Below, piece after piece: positions 9,020 to 18,400 of a stretch of DNA of 44,250 bases. Source of the stretch: MGBC102946 sp022793145 (GTDB lineage Bacteria > Bacillota_I > Bacilli_A > RF39 > UBA660); the NCBI GenBank assembly GCA_947426265.1, contig CANEDJ010000008.1:1-44250 (forward strand), given 5' to 3'. The position numbers and the translations under genes were made by a program. The first letter of the stretch is position 1; each line of letters opens with the position of its first letter. The notes under the pieces were generated by a model. It was not told the DNA's origin. It was given only the letters and a program-made list of their open reading frames with translations, and ran no database searches.

Positions 9020-9313
9020 CTATATCCATTCCTCTATTTGTTCTTTTATATTTTTATCTAAATTTTCTATAATTTTTCTAAGATTACAAGCTTTTTCATA
9101 CAGTTTTAATTTTTCTTCATATTCTAATAATTTTAAAGTTGTTTCTTTAATATTCTTATGAACAGCATTTCGGCTAACTTCATAATTTTCACTGATTTCA
9201 GCTAATGTTAAGTTATTGAAATAATATTCTTCAAAGTAAAGTTTTTGTTTTTCTGTGAGTAGTTCCCCATAATAATCATATAAACAATTTAAATATATTC
9301 CTTCTTCTAACAT
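9020..9313 (-). CDS. ylxM: YlxM-family HTH protein (SRP-associated)
   Basis: A 97-residue protein with the family start LNCLYDYYGELLTEKQKLYFEEYYFNNL and a sigma-70 region 4-like helix-turn-helix (LAEISENYEVSRNAVHKNI, about residues 37-55). YlxM (p13) proteins are typically encoded between ftsY and ffh and are linked to SRP function. The ATG overlaps the last 7 nt of ftsY, so the two are translationally coupled. Here ylxM is followed by herA rather than directly by ffh. Confidence 0.9.
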   Translation of the reverse strand: MLEEGIYLNCLYDYYGELLTEKQKLYFEEYYFNNLTLAEISENYEVSRNAVHKNIKETTLKLLEYEEKLKLYEKACNLRKIIENLDKNIKEQIEEWI

Positions 9314-10293
9314 GTTTCATCCTCTACAAAATCTTTAAATAATCCATAAATATATTTTTCAATATCAAATACTTGTAAGTCGGCCTCACGTTCCCCAAGT
9401 CCTACAAATTTAACTGGAATTCCAACGCTTTCTTTAATAGCTAGTACAATTCCCCCTTTTGCAGTGCCATCTAATTTGGTTAAAACAATCCCTGTAATAT
9501 TGGTTATTTCTTTGAAACTTTTTGCTTGACTAATTCCATTCTGTCCTGTTGTTGCATCTATCACGAGTAATGTTTCATGGGGAGCTCCTGGAATTAATTT
9601 TCCAATTACTTTATTAATTTTATCTAGCTCATTCATTAGATTTACTTTATTTTGTAATCTTCCTGCAGTATCAATCAAAACAACATCATAAGATTCGTTT
9701 TTCGCAATTTCTAATCCATCATACATAACACTGGCTGGGTCTTTATTTTCAGCACCAATCACTCTTGCGCCTGTACGATTTCCCCACTCTTCTATTTGTT
9801 CTACTGCTCCTGCTCTAAAAGTATCTCCTGCAATCAATAGTACTTTTTTTCCTTCCTTTACTAGTTTGTGTGCAATTTTTCCAATCGTTGTTGTTTTTCC
9901 TACTCCATTTACGCCTACAAACAAAACAACAGTTGGACCTGATTCACTATAATGAATTTTATTTACAATGACTTCATTATTTACATAAATAATAAACATT
10001 TCATCCACAATAATTTCTTTTAAATCTTCTGAATCTATGATATTTTCATGTTTCACACGCTTTTTTAATCTATCAATAAAAGTCATTACTGTTTCGACAC
10101 CAATATCTGCCATAATTAATATTTCTTCTAATTCTTCAAAATATTCATTGCTTACTTTTTTATATTTTTTATTTAATAGAGTTAATTTTGATACAAAATC
10201 ATTTCTTGTTTTTTCTAATCCTTTGTCATAAAGCTCAACTTGTGGCTTATTAGACGTCTTAAATACATTTTTAAATTTATCAAATAATCCCAT
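9307..10293 (-). CDS. ftsY: SRP receptor GTPase FtsY
   Basis: FtsY docks the SRP-ribosome complex at the membrane. The product has 328 residues with a short N-terminal targeting helix (MGLFDKFKNVF), the NG domain with G1 GVNGVGKTTTIGK (about residue 123), DTAGRLQNK, and TKLDGTAKGG near the C-terminus. It lacks the long acidic A domain, which is normal for Gram-positives. ATG 10293 is chosen because AGAAGG lies 7 nt upstream; an in-frame GTG at 10311 overlaps that site. It heads the ftsY-ylxM-herA unit and is divergent from the RNase J gene. Confidence 0.96.
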   Translation of the reverse strand: MGLFDKFKNVFKTSNKPQVELYDKGLEKTRNDFVSKLTLLNKKYKKVSNEYFEELEEILIMADIGVETVMTFIDRLKKRVKHENIIDSEDLKEIIVDEMFIIYVNNEVIVNKIHYSESGPTVVLFVGVNGVGKTTTIGKIAHKLVKEGKKVLLIAGDTFRAGAVEQIEEWGNRTGARVIGAENKDPASVMYDGLEIAKNESYDVVLIDTAGRLQNKVNLMNELDKINKVIGKLIPGAPHETLLVIDATTGQNGISQAKSFKEITNITGIVLTKLDGTAKGGIVLAIKESVGIPVKFVGLGEREADLQVFDIEKYIYGLFKDFVEDETC

Positions 10294-10345
10294 TTTGAAA
10301 CCTTCTTTCACTATTCTTATTTTACACGAAATAAAATGATATTAC

Positions 10346-10374
10346 TAGACAAAATAAGAAAAAAAAGTTATAAT
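10346..10374 (+). promoter_or_regulatory. Probable SigA promoter of RNase J gene
   Basis: TAGACA, a 17-bp spacer and a perfect TATAAT lie about 45 nt upstream of the RNase J start in the divergent intergenic region. Confidence 0.7.
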
Positions 10375-10418
10375 GATAAAGTCTAATTTCAAACGAGGAA
10401 AAAGAAAGGAGAATTGAA

Positions 10419-12104
10419 TTGAAAAGTTTTGACGAAAAGGATACCAAAGTGTTTGCTCTTGGTGGCCTTGGAGAAGTTGGAAAAAATATGTATTGTATTA
10501 TGCATAATGAAGAACTTATTATTACGGATGCAGGAATTACATTTCCTGATGATTTAATGGGAGTTGATTACGTAATTCCTGATTTTACCTTTTTAAAGAA
10601 AAATGAGAAGAAAATAAAAGGGTTATTTATTACACATGGTCACGAAGACCATATTGGAGGTATTCCATTTTTATTACAGACAGTGAACATACCAGTAATT
10701 TATGCACCAAATCAAGCAGTCGGGTTAATTAAAAAGAAGCTAGAGGATAGAAACATACAGTATAAAAATATTGTTGTTTATACAGAAGCTACAAAAGTAA
10801 AATTTAAAACAATGGAGGTTGAGTTCTTTAGAACAACTCACTCTATCCCAGATTCTCATGGAATTTGTGTACATACTCCAAATGGAACAATTGTTACTAC
10901 AGGAGATTTTAAATTTGATTTAACACCCATTGGACCAATGGCAAATTTATCTAAAATGGCTCAAATTGGAGATAAAGGCGTTACACTACTTTTAAGTGAT
11001 AGTACAAATGCTTTAAATGAGGGAATGAGTGCAAGTGAATCAAAAGTAGATGCTGCTGTTTCTGATATTTTTAGTAGACATCATGGAAGAATTATCATTG
11101 CAACATTTGCTTCTAATATTTATCGTTTAAAACATATTGTAGATACTTGTAAACGAAATGGTAGAAAGATTGCGATTTTTGGTCGAAGTATGGAAAACAA
11201 TATTGAAATTTCGATTCAAGGTGGATATATCAAAAATAAAGATATTTTCATTTCACCAGAAGAAGCCAATCATTTGCCTCCAAATAAGGTATGCTTACTT
11301 TGTACAGGAAGCCAAGGAGAGCCACTAGCTGCACTATCTAGAATTGCGAATGGAAGCCATAAACAAATTAAGTTACAACCTGATGATTTGGTAATTTTTT
11401 CAAGTAGTACGATTCCTGGAAATGCACTTAGTGTTTCTAGAACTATCAACAAATTATATTTAAAAGGTGTTGAAGTTTGTACCAATACATTATTAAATGA
11501 TATTCATACCTCTGGACATGGTAGTGAGGAAGAATTAAAATTAATGTTACGTTTAATCAAACCAAAATACTTTATGCCGTTCCATGGAGAATATAGAATG
11601 CTTAAAAAGCACGCTGATATTGGAGTTGATTGTGGAATTCCTAGAGAAAATACTTTTGTTTTAGGAAATGGTGATGTACTTTCTATTTATAAAGGAAAAA
11701 TTACCAAAGCTGGTACAATTCAAGCTGGGGATGTTTACGTTGATGGAAATCGTATTGGTGATGTCGGAAATGCAGTCTTAAAAGACCGTAAGATTATGGC
11801 CAATGATGGAATTGTTGTTGTGATTGCGAATATCGATACCAATCATCATCGCCTGTTAGGAAGACCTAATATTACAACAAGAGGATTTGTTTTGGTAAAT
11901 GATAATTTAGAGCTTATGAAACGTTTAGAAGAAATTAGTAGAGATGCAATTATAACAAAATTAAAAAGACAAATTAATTATTCTGAAATTAAAACTGAAA
12001 TTATGACAGCTCTTACCAATTACATTTTTGATGCAACAGGTAGAAAGCCAATCATTTTACCCGTAATAATGGATATAAAAAAAGAAGAGAAAGCAGTTGC
12101 TTAA
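10419..12104 (+). CDS. rnj: Ribonuclease J
   Basis: RNase J is a metallo-beta-lactamase/beta-CASP enzyme with 5'-3' exonuclease and endonuclease activity in mRNA decay and rRNA maturation. The product has 561 residues (B. subtilis RNase J1 has 555). The zinc motif THGHEDHIGG is at residues 72-81. The beta-CASP region follows (GRSMENN, CTGSQGE, SGHGS, HGEYRM), and a C-terminal domain ends GRKPIILPVI. The start is TTG 10419 with AAAGGAGA upstream, agreeing with the family N-terminus. It is a single gene between its own promoter and a terminator. Whether it is J1 or J2 cannot be decided here. Confidence 0.95.
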   Translation: MKSFDEKDTKVFALGGLGEVGKNMYCIMHNEELIITDAGITFPDDLMGVDYVIPDFTFLKKNEKKIKGLFITHGHEDHIGGIPFLLQTVNIPVIYAPNQAVGLIKKKLEDRNIQYKNIVVYTEATKVKFKTMEVEFFRTTHSIPDSHGICVHTPNGTIVTTGDFKFDLTPIGPMANLSKMAQIGDKGVTLLLSDSTNALNEGMSASESKVDAAVSDIFSRHHGRIIIATFASNIYRLKHIVDTCKRNGRKIAIFGRSMENNIEISIQGGYIKNKDIFISPEEANHLPPNKVCLLCTGSQGEPLAALSRIANGSHKQIKLQPDDLVIFSSSTIPGNALSVSRTINKLYLKGVEVCTNTLLNDIHTSGHGSEEELKLMLRLIKPKYFMPFHGEYRMLKKHADIGVDCGIPRENTFVLGNGDVLSIYKGKITKAGTIQAGDVYVDGNRIGDVGNAVLKDRKIMANDGIVVVIANIDTNHHRLLGRPNITTRGFVLVNDNLELMKRLEEISRDAIITKLKRQINYSEIKTEIMTALTNYIFDATGRKPIILPVIMDIKKEEKAVA

Positions 12105-12117
12105 TCTTCTTTTTTTT
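12078..12117 (+). terminator. Terminator of RNase J gene
   Basis: AAAGAAGA and TCTTCTTT form an 8-bp stem over the stop codon, followed by a run of T. Confidence 0.75.
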
Positions 12118-12168
12118 AACAATACATTTTTATCAATCAACTAATTCTATAATACAGAAAAATTTTAT

Positions 12169-12197
12169 TTTTCAGGTTTTATGATATTTTTTATAAT
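12169..12197 (+). promoter_or_regulatory. Possible promoter of glycosyltransferase gene
   Basis: A perfect TATAAT (12192-12197) has a weak TTTTCA 17 bp upstream. It would give a leader of about 60 nt that includes the AGGAGG site at 12228. Confidence 0.45.
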
Positions 12198-12243
12198 ATA
12201 AAGAACAGCTATTTGATATTGACAAACAGGAGGAAAACCATAT

Positions 12244-12300
12244 ATGATACTAATGGGTGGAATTTATGAAAATATGTGTATATGCAATTGCAAAAAATGA
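12244..12300 (+). other. Short out-of-frame ORF overlapping the glycosyltransferase start
   Basis: The strongest ribosome site here (AGGAGG 12228-12233) is placed for ATG 12244, not for the glycosyltransferase. That ATG opens an 18-codon frame, MILMGGIYENMCICNCKK, which runs across ATG 12266 in another frame and stops at 12300. It could be a leader that couples translation, or chance. Confidence 0.35.
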
Positions 12301-13357
12301 AGCAAAATTTGTTGAAAGATGGATGGAGTCTATGAAAGAGGCAGATGAAATTTATGTACTTGATACAGGCTCTACAGACAATACAGTGGAACTCCTAAAA
12401 AATTGTGGAGCTCATGTTCATATTAAAAAAATTGATCCTTGGAGATTTGATGTTGCTAGAAATGAATCACTCAAATTGGTTCCTCAAGATACAGATGTTT
12501 GCGTTTGTACTGATTTAGATGAAGTATTTGATAAAGGTTGGAGAAAGCACTTAGAAAAAGCATGGAAAAAGGACACTACCAGAGCAAAATATAACTACAA
12601 TTGGAGTCTTGATGAAAATGACAATCCACTTGTAAATTTCTACGGAGAAAAAATTCACACTAGAAATGGATATAAATGGACTCATCCTGTTCATGAGATT
12701 TTAAGTTATGAATTTGAAAAAGAAAGCATTGTTATTATTGATAAAATCATATTAAACCATTATCCAGATAACACAAAATCTAGAAGTAATTATTTGCCAC
12801 TTTTAGAACTTGCAGTCAAAGAAAGCCCAGAAGATGATCGAAATGTTCATTACTTGGGCCGAGAGTATATGTATTATAATAAATGGAATGAAGCAATTGA
12901 TATTCTTATCAAACATTTAAATTTAAAAACGGCGACTTGGAAAGAAGAACGAGCAGCATCTATGAGATACATTGCCCGCTGTTATCGAGCACTAAAGCGT
13001 TATGAAGAAGCCAGAATGTGGTTAGACAAAGCTATGAAAGAAACACCTCATGTAAGAGAACCTTATGTAGAAAGAGCAATGCTAGAATACGATTTAGAAA
13101 ATTGGAAAGAAATAGAGAAATATGGCTTAAAAGCATTAGAAATAACAGAACGCCAAATGTATTATATCAACGAACCTTTTAGTTGGGACCATACAATATA
13201 TGACTTGCTATCTTTGAGTGCTTATTATCAAGGCTATTATCAAAAAGCTTTAGAATATATAAACCTTGCACTTGAAATATCGCCTAAACATGAAAGATTA
13301 CTCAATAATAAAAAATTAATAGAGAATAAAATAAAAGAACTAGAAAAAACGGAATGA
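12266..13357 (+). CDS. GT-A family 2 glycosyltransferase with TPR repeats
   Basis: About 363 residues. The N-terminal half is a family 2 glycosyltransferase: KICVYAIAKNEAKFVERW at the start, VLDTGSTDNT (about 31-40) for nucleotide-sugar binding, and CTDLDEVF (about 83-90) as the DxD metal site. The C-terminal half carries tetratricopeptide-like helices (Y-LGREYM..., ARCYRALKRYEEA..., SAYYQGYYQKALEYINLALEISP). The same architecture is found in SunS-type peptide S-glycosyltransferases and in many cell-surface glycosyltransferases; the acceptor is unknown. ATG 12266 is chosen from homology at the N-terminus; GGGTGG lies just before it. It stands alone and converges on the DHH gene. Confidence 0.8.
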   Translation: MKICVYAIAKNEAKFVERWMESMKEADEIYVLDTGSTDNTVELLKNCGAHVHIKKIDPWRFDVARNESLKLVPQDTDVCVCTDLDEVFDKGWRKHLEKAWKKDTTRAKYNYNWSLDENDNPLVNFYGEKIHTRNGYKWTHPVHEILSYEFEKESIVIIDKIILNHYPDNTKSRSNYLPLLELAVKESPEDDRNVHYLGREYMYYNKWNEAIDILIKHLNLKTATWKEERAASMRYIARCYRALKRYEEARMWLDKAMKETPHVREPYVERAMLEYDLENWKEIEKYGLKALEITERQMYYINEPFSWDHTIYDLLSLSAYYQGYYQKALEYINLALEISPKHERLLNNKKLIENKIKELEKTE

Positions 13358-13370
13358 TAAATAATATATA

Positions 13371-13405
13371 AAAGAGTGTGTAATATTTTTACGCACCTTT
13401 TTATA
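13371..13405. terminator. Bidirectional terminator between convergent genes
   Basis: GTGTGTAA and TTACGCAC (one G-U pair) form the stem, flanked by AAAG and CTTTTT, so it serves both strands. Confidence 0.75.
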
Positions 13406-13413
13406 TAAAATAA

Positions 13414-14334
13414 TTATTCTTTTGATTCTAAATTTCTTGCTAATTTCATAATTTGTTTCCGTAATAAAAATTGCTCTAAAATAAGATAATTATTTTTCGA
13501 TTTTTTTTGAAATAAATGTTCTAACTTACTTTTAAAATTCTCTGAATAAAATAAATAACTTTTTCCATCTTCTAAAGAAATAATATTTAAAATCCATTGT
13601 TCATACTTAAAAAATAAATCATAGACTTCATTTAAATGATTAAATATAACATCCTTATTTAAAACAATAAGTTGTCCAAATACTTTAGGTAAATAACTGC
13701 TTACTTCTTCTATTTTTATGTCATTTTCAATAAACTTTTTCAAATTATTTTCTACATGTTTATAACAAGAGCTAAAATATTCATATCTCCAATTATCATC
13801 AATATCTCCTATTTTTAATAATTTCTGATATGCTCTTTTATCTCTAGATGTTGTTATACTTGCTTTTAAATTCAAAGTATTATCTAAAATAGCTGCTATT
13901 AACAATTTACAAAGATTTTGATTTAATAATGAAATCTTATCATTTTCTATATAGCGTTCAAAAATCATAGTACAAATAGAACCAATAAATTCAATGCTGT
14001 TTTTCGTTTGGGAGTGATTTCTCCAATATTCTTCATATCCAGTGTGATGGTCGATTACTTCTACAACATTATTTAATTTTACAAAGTTATCAAAAAAGTC
14101 AGGATTTGAAACATCCAATATAATAAATTTATCATTATCATCTATTTCAATCTCATCAAGGCTAAAACCCAATTCCTTTATAATTGAAGATATACTTTCA
14201 TTTTCTATAGCTGTACTTTTAGCATATACTTCATATCCTAAGCTTTTTAATAATTCCCGATAAGCTATCATTCCTGCGTAAGCATCAATATCGATATATT
14301 TTCTTCCTGATGTAATTATAATCTTTTCTTTCAT
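13414..14334 (-). CDS. DHH-family phosphoesterase (PPase/exopolyphosphatase-like)
   Basis: A 306-residue cytoplasmic protein. The metal motifs of the DHH superfamily are visible: DIDAYAG (15-21), LDVSNPD (73-79), the signature DHH (95-97), and the later IGSICTMIFER and AAILDNTLNLK segments. The pattern fits the family II pyrophosphatase/PPX1-like branch better than RecJ. The usual first motif DxDA is present, but the substrate cannot be read from sequence. ATG 14334 has AGGAG seven nt upstream. It is a single gene with a shared terminator at its 3' side. Confidence 0.8.
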   Translation of the reverse strand: MKEKIIITSGRKYIDIDAYAGMIAYRELLKSLGYEVYAKSTAIENESISSIIKELGFSLDEIEIDDNDKFIILDVSNPDFFDNFVKLNNVVEVIDHHTGYEEYWRNHSQTKNSIEFIGSICTMIFERYIENDKISLLNQNLCKLLIAAILDNTLNLKASITTSRDKRAYQKLLKIGDIDDNWRYEYFSSCYKHVENNLKKFIENDIKIEEVSSYLPKVFGQLIVLNKDVIFNHLNEVYDLFFKYEQWILNIISLEDGKSYLFYSENFKSKLEHLFQKKSKNNYLILEQFLLRKQIMKLARNLESKE

Positions 14335-14595
14335 TCTTCATTCTCCTCAACTTTTCTTCGTTAAACTTATTATAAAATAAAAAGAAATATAAAACAAGCA
14401 ATTAGTAAAAGCAAATATTTTGAAAAACTTTTTCTTAAATATCTAGGATTTTTTATATTTAGCACGATATTATATTTTTAGAGGGCGAAGAAATACCTTT
14501 TATTTATCAAGTTTATATATTTTCTTTTTATTCATAACTCTTTTCTAAAAAATTCTTATTCAATTAAATTTTCCTTATACCCTTTATTCGCTCTC
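14335..14595. other. Gene-free AT-rich stretch
   Basis: About 260 bp between the DHH start and the cohesin-gene terminator. It must hold the DHH promoter near its left end. I see only a loose inverted pair (GAGGGCGAA near 14479 and TTCGCTCTC near 14587) and no gene. Confidence 0.5.
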
Positions 14596-14630
14596 AAAAA
14601 AAGATACAAGTTCTTTCTTGTATCTTTTTT
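14596..14630 (-). terminator. Strong terminator of the cohesin/M60 operon
   Basis: AAAAAAAGATACAAG and CTTGTATCTTTTTT form a stem of about 14 bp with a 6-nt loop, directly after the cohesin-gene stop. Confidence 0.85.
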
Positions 14631-15444
14631 AATCTTTAAATTTTCTTGTAATCATAGATATTAATGTTATTAATAACATTGCTATTACAACAATACCAAA
14701 CATCATTTTCCAATCAAAACTTTTTTTGATTTTTTCTTCTTCTACTTTTTCTGGCTGTTTATTTTCATTTGGTTTTTTATCTGTATCAACTTTGTTGTCA
14801 TCCTCTTTTTTTTCTTCCTCATCTGTTTTTTCTTCAGATTCTTCTTCTGAATTTTTTTCTTCTGTTGGTTCTTTTTCAAATTCATCTTTGGAAGGCTTTT
14901 GATTTGGTTTTGATTGATTTGGTTTATCTGTAGATGGTTTTTCTTCTTCTGGAATTTCATTATTTACTTGATAAGTAAATTGATTATTTCCACCAATTTT
15001 TAAATCATTTTTTGCAATGGATGTATAATTAGCATCCACAATAGAAAGTGATGTTATCTCCACTGTATAAGTTGTAGTTTCTCCATTTACACTTTTAACT
15101 GTTAAATTTCCTACTTTTAAATTTCCATTTTTGTCTACTAAATTTCTTGTATTATTTCCTGTTGCTAAATAAATTTTGACAATATGATTTGTTTCATCAT
15201 AAGTGTAACGTTTGGTAACTGTTGTTGCAAAAGATGTATTCCAATTAACTCCTGTTACTTTTACATTTGAAGAAACTTTTAGAGTCAAATCAATTGCTCC
15301 TACATATCCTTCTTCAAAATTTAAATTAATTTCTACATTTCCATTTTTATTAGAAACTGGCTCTAATACTGTTTCTGCTTTAATCCCAGATATTCCAGAA
15401 AGGAATAAAACAATACTGAAACCTATCCATAATAGCTTTTTCAT
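14629..15444 (-). CDS. Membrane-anchored cohesin-domain protein
   Basis: A 271-residue exported protein. It has a signal peptide (about 1-23, ending GIKA-ET) and a beta-rich domain at about 25-160 with cohesin features (GNVEINLNFEEGYVGAIDLTLKV near its start, LKVGNLTVKS in the middle). A long Glu/Lys/Pro-rich spacer (about 165-240) and a C-terminal membrane helix with basic stop-transfer residues (ITRKFKD) follow. Cohesins bind dockerins with calcium. The gene starts 1 nt after the stop of the M60 protease gene, and its ribosome site lies inside that gene, so the two are coupled. The upstream protein carries a dockerin, so this is most simply its cell-surface anchor. The cohesin call rests on fold-like features and the neighbour. 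Confidence 0.7.
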   Translation of the reverse strand: MKKLLWIGFSIVLFLSGISGIKAETVLEPVSNKNGNVEINLNFEEGYVGAIDLTLKVSSNVKVTGVNWNTSFATTVTKRYTYDETNHIVKIYLATGNNTRNLVDKNGNLKVGNLTVKSVNGETTTYTVEITSLSIVDANYTSIAKNDLKIGGNNQFTYQVNNEIPEEEKPSTDKPNQSKPNQKPSKDEFEKEPTEEKNSEEESEEKTDEEEKKEDDNKVDTDKKPNENKQPEKVEEEKIKKSFDWKMMFGIVVIAMLLITLISMITRKFKD

Positions 15445-15445
15445 A

Positions 15446-18400
15446 TTAATTTGTTCCTTTCGTTGTATCTACAATTTCCATATCAGGTAAGCTATCATAA
15501 CTTGGTAAATTTGTTACTGTTAAAGAGGTACTTGTTAAACGTTGTCCTTCTAAAGTAACTGCATCGTTCACACGATATAATCTTGCTCTGATATTTGTTC
15601 CTACCATTGTCTTATAAGTTTCCTCATCTACAACATAGAACCAAATTCCATCTGCTATTTCAGTTACATCATTTTGGTCTGTTAAGTTTGCAAATAAGAA
15701 GTTTTCTCCATCATAGATTTTATTTTCATCATCTGCATCTACAAGTAACATTGCATTAAAAGCTGGATTTCCTCTATAATTTCCTTTAAATACAACTGAA
15801 CCTGCTGGGATTGGGTCTTTTCCTTCTTCATAAACAAATGGTTCTTTTAATTTTCCAATTGTATTATTTGATAAATCAACATTATCTCCTGGAGGAGCAA
15901 TAACATCAATTTCAGCTCCACTAATTCCATTCTTATTTCCAACTGATTCTATTTTAACATAAGAAATATCATTATAAGTCCATAACTGATTTCCACCTGT
16001 TGTTCCCTCTTTATCAAAGTAAACAATCTCAGTATAATTGTTCTCTTCTGTTAAATGGAATGTTCCCGTTTTTGCTAATGTCCATGAAGAACCATCTTTA
16101 CTCACATACACATTGTATTTAGAAATCGTATGTTCCATTAATAGACCATTTTCTAATGCAGCCTGATATTTGATACCAGATAAAGGCATTTTTGTATTTA
16201 AATGAATTAAAATATAAGCATTATCTGTATCTGGTTTTAGTTCAACTTTATTATTTGTATAAACTAATTTTGAAACTTTTTCAGTACCTTTAAAGTAAGT
16301 ACTTGTATCATCATCAATCAAATGATTGATTGTCAATTTACTCATATCAATTGTTTCATCTTCATTGTCAACAATTTCACCTGCTGCTTTGGTATTTGAA
16401 CTAATTGTAAAATTATCTTTTTTCACACTTCCATCATGCGCTATTTTTACTTCGTCCAAAACATAAGCTTCTGTTTTGTTTAATAAATAATCATAAGCAA
16501 CTACCTTATAAGTAATGGCTCTATTATTCATAGCTCCAATCTGGTCTGTAAAGGTATTTTCTGTTACAAAAGCGATTGGTTCTCCATTACGAATAATTTC
16601 ATAACCTAAGATGTTTCTATCATCTTTATTGACATTAAATGATAGTGTAAAACGTTTATTCTTATTATCTGCTTCTGTCATGGTTGCTTCTACTTTTGTA
16701 TCACTTGACATAGGGCTTCCACCCTCTAAGCGATATCTTCTTGCTTCATCATTCAAATACCAAATATTTCTTGTCTCTTCTGGAAACTTTGAAGCATATT
16801 CTATTGCTGCTTCGCTTGGTGTTAGTCCCCATTTTTTAAAGAATGGAACTAAGTTTTTACCTGCTGCTTCACTTGCATACATTACAAGTAAATCATCAGA
16901 ATTTCCTGACAACGCTTTTGTTCTTGTTAAGTGATTTATCCTAGCATAGATAGAATTTTTATCTTCAAATGTTTTTGTATCATCATATGCTAGATGTAAT
17001 TGCCAATACATTCCTAAATTTACAAATACATTGCTTGGTTTTCCTAGTGTATTAGAAGTTACTTTTTCATAAATTTTTGGATAAATATTACTTGTTTCTA
17101 ATCTTGATTTATTTTTATCATTTGCAGTTTGTGCAAGTAATGCATAAATATTATTGGTTACTTCAGCATAAGCCAATTTACCTTGATTAATTTGATGTCC
17201 GATTTCATGACTAATTCCCCATCCAAAATATCCATTAAAAGAATCTTGATAAGTTGTTCCATGTAATAATCCACTGATAGAACCATATCCAATTCCAACA
17301 TGAAGACCTCCTGCATACATGAATGCTCCATCAAACATTCTCATGTAACGAATATTAATTCTAGATGCTGGTGCTTGGTCTTTTACATCATTATAAATTT
17401 CTTCATTGCTTGGAGTTTCTGATAAACCTTTATGACGATAGAACATAGATACCATTTCATCAAATGCACTTGTTGTTTCGTTCACGCGATTTACTTTTTC
17501 CTCCATTGTACTTAATCCAGATGCAATCGCATTTTTAACCGCTGTAGCAGGGAATGAAAGTAATCCCTTCTCTGTTACAATTTCTGTAGAATTTAATACA
17601 CTTGTTCTTTCATTAAATGTAAGACCTTGTTCACTATAAAGTTGTGGCAATTTTGATGTATACGTTTCTAACTCTTCAATATAAGTTCTAATTGCATTTA
17701 TCTTATCATTACCAGATAATCCGTGTACATCTAAAACTGGAATTTTAGTTCCACCACTCACACGAATTTTAATTTCTGAACCTACTGCACTACTTGGATA
17801 TCTTACATAAACAGAACCACCACGTTCTTCATTCATACTTCCAATCTTTGGAACTTCAATAATATTTTGCCCTACTTTTAAATTGGCTACTGTCTGTGTC
17901 CATACATTGGCTTCTGCATAATATTGTGTAAATACAATTTGTGGCATAACTTTATTTTTTGTACCTACATAAACAGTAATTGTTTCACCAGCACGAGCTG
18001 CAATACCAAGAGGTTGATAGTCACTAATGCTCATTGCAAATCCCAAATGACCATTTCGATTGTTACTGATTGTCTGGTCTACTGTCATAACTTCTCTAAT
18101 CGCTTTATCATTCAATATTTTTCTTGCATAATCCAACTCTTTTAAAAGAGCTTCACGATTTGGATGGTATTCCCCACTTGCTTCTTCTTTTGTGTTAACT
18201 CGTGTCTCTAAAGCTTTTATAGTTTCTTCTGTTACTCCATCTTGTAATTCTAAGTGTAAATCGTCTTTATAAATTGCTTCAATATCATCTTCTAAAGGAT
18301 TATACTGATAAAATTTAATTTCTCTTAAAGCGTTATTTCCATTTGCTGTATAGTTTGCCAAACAAAGTCTAATTTTACTAGTATTTACTTTATTTTGTAA

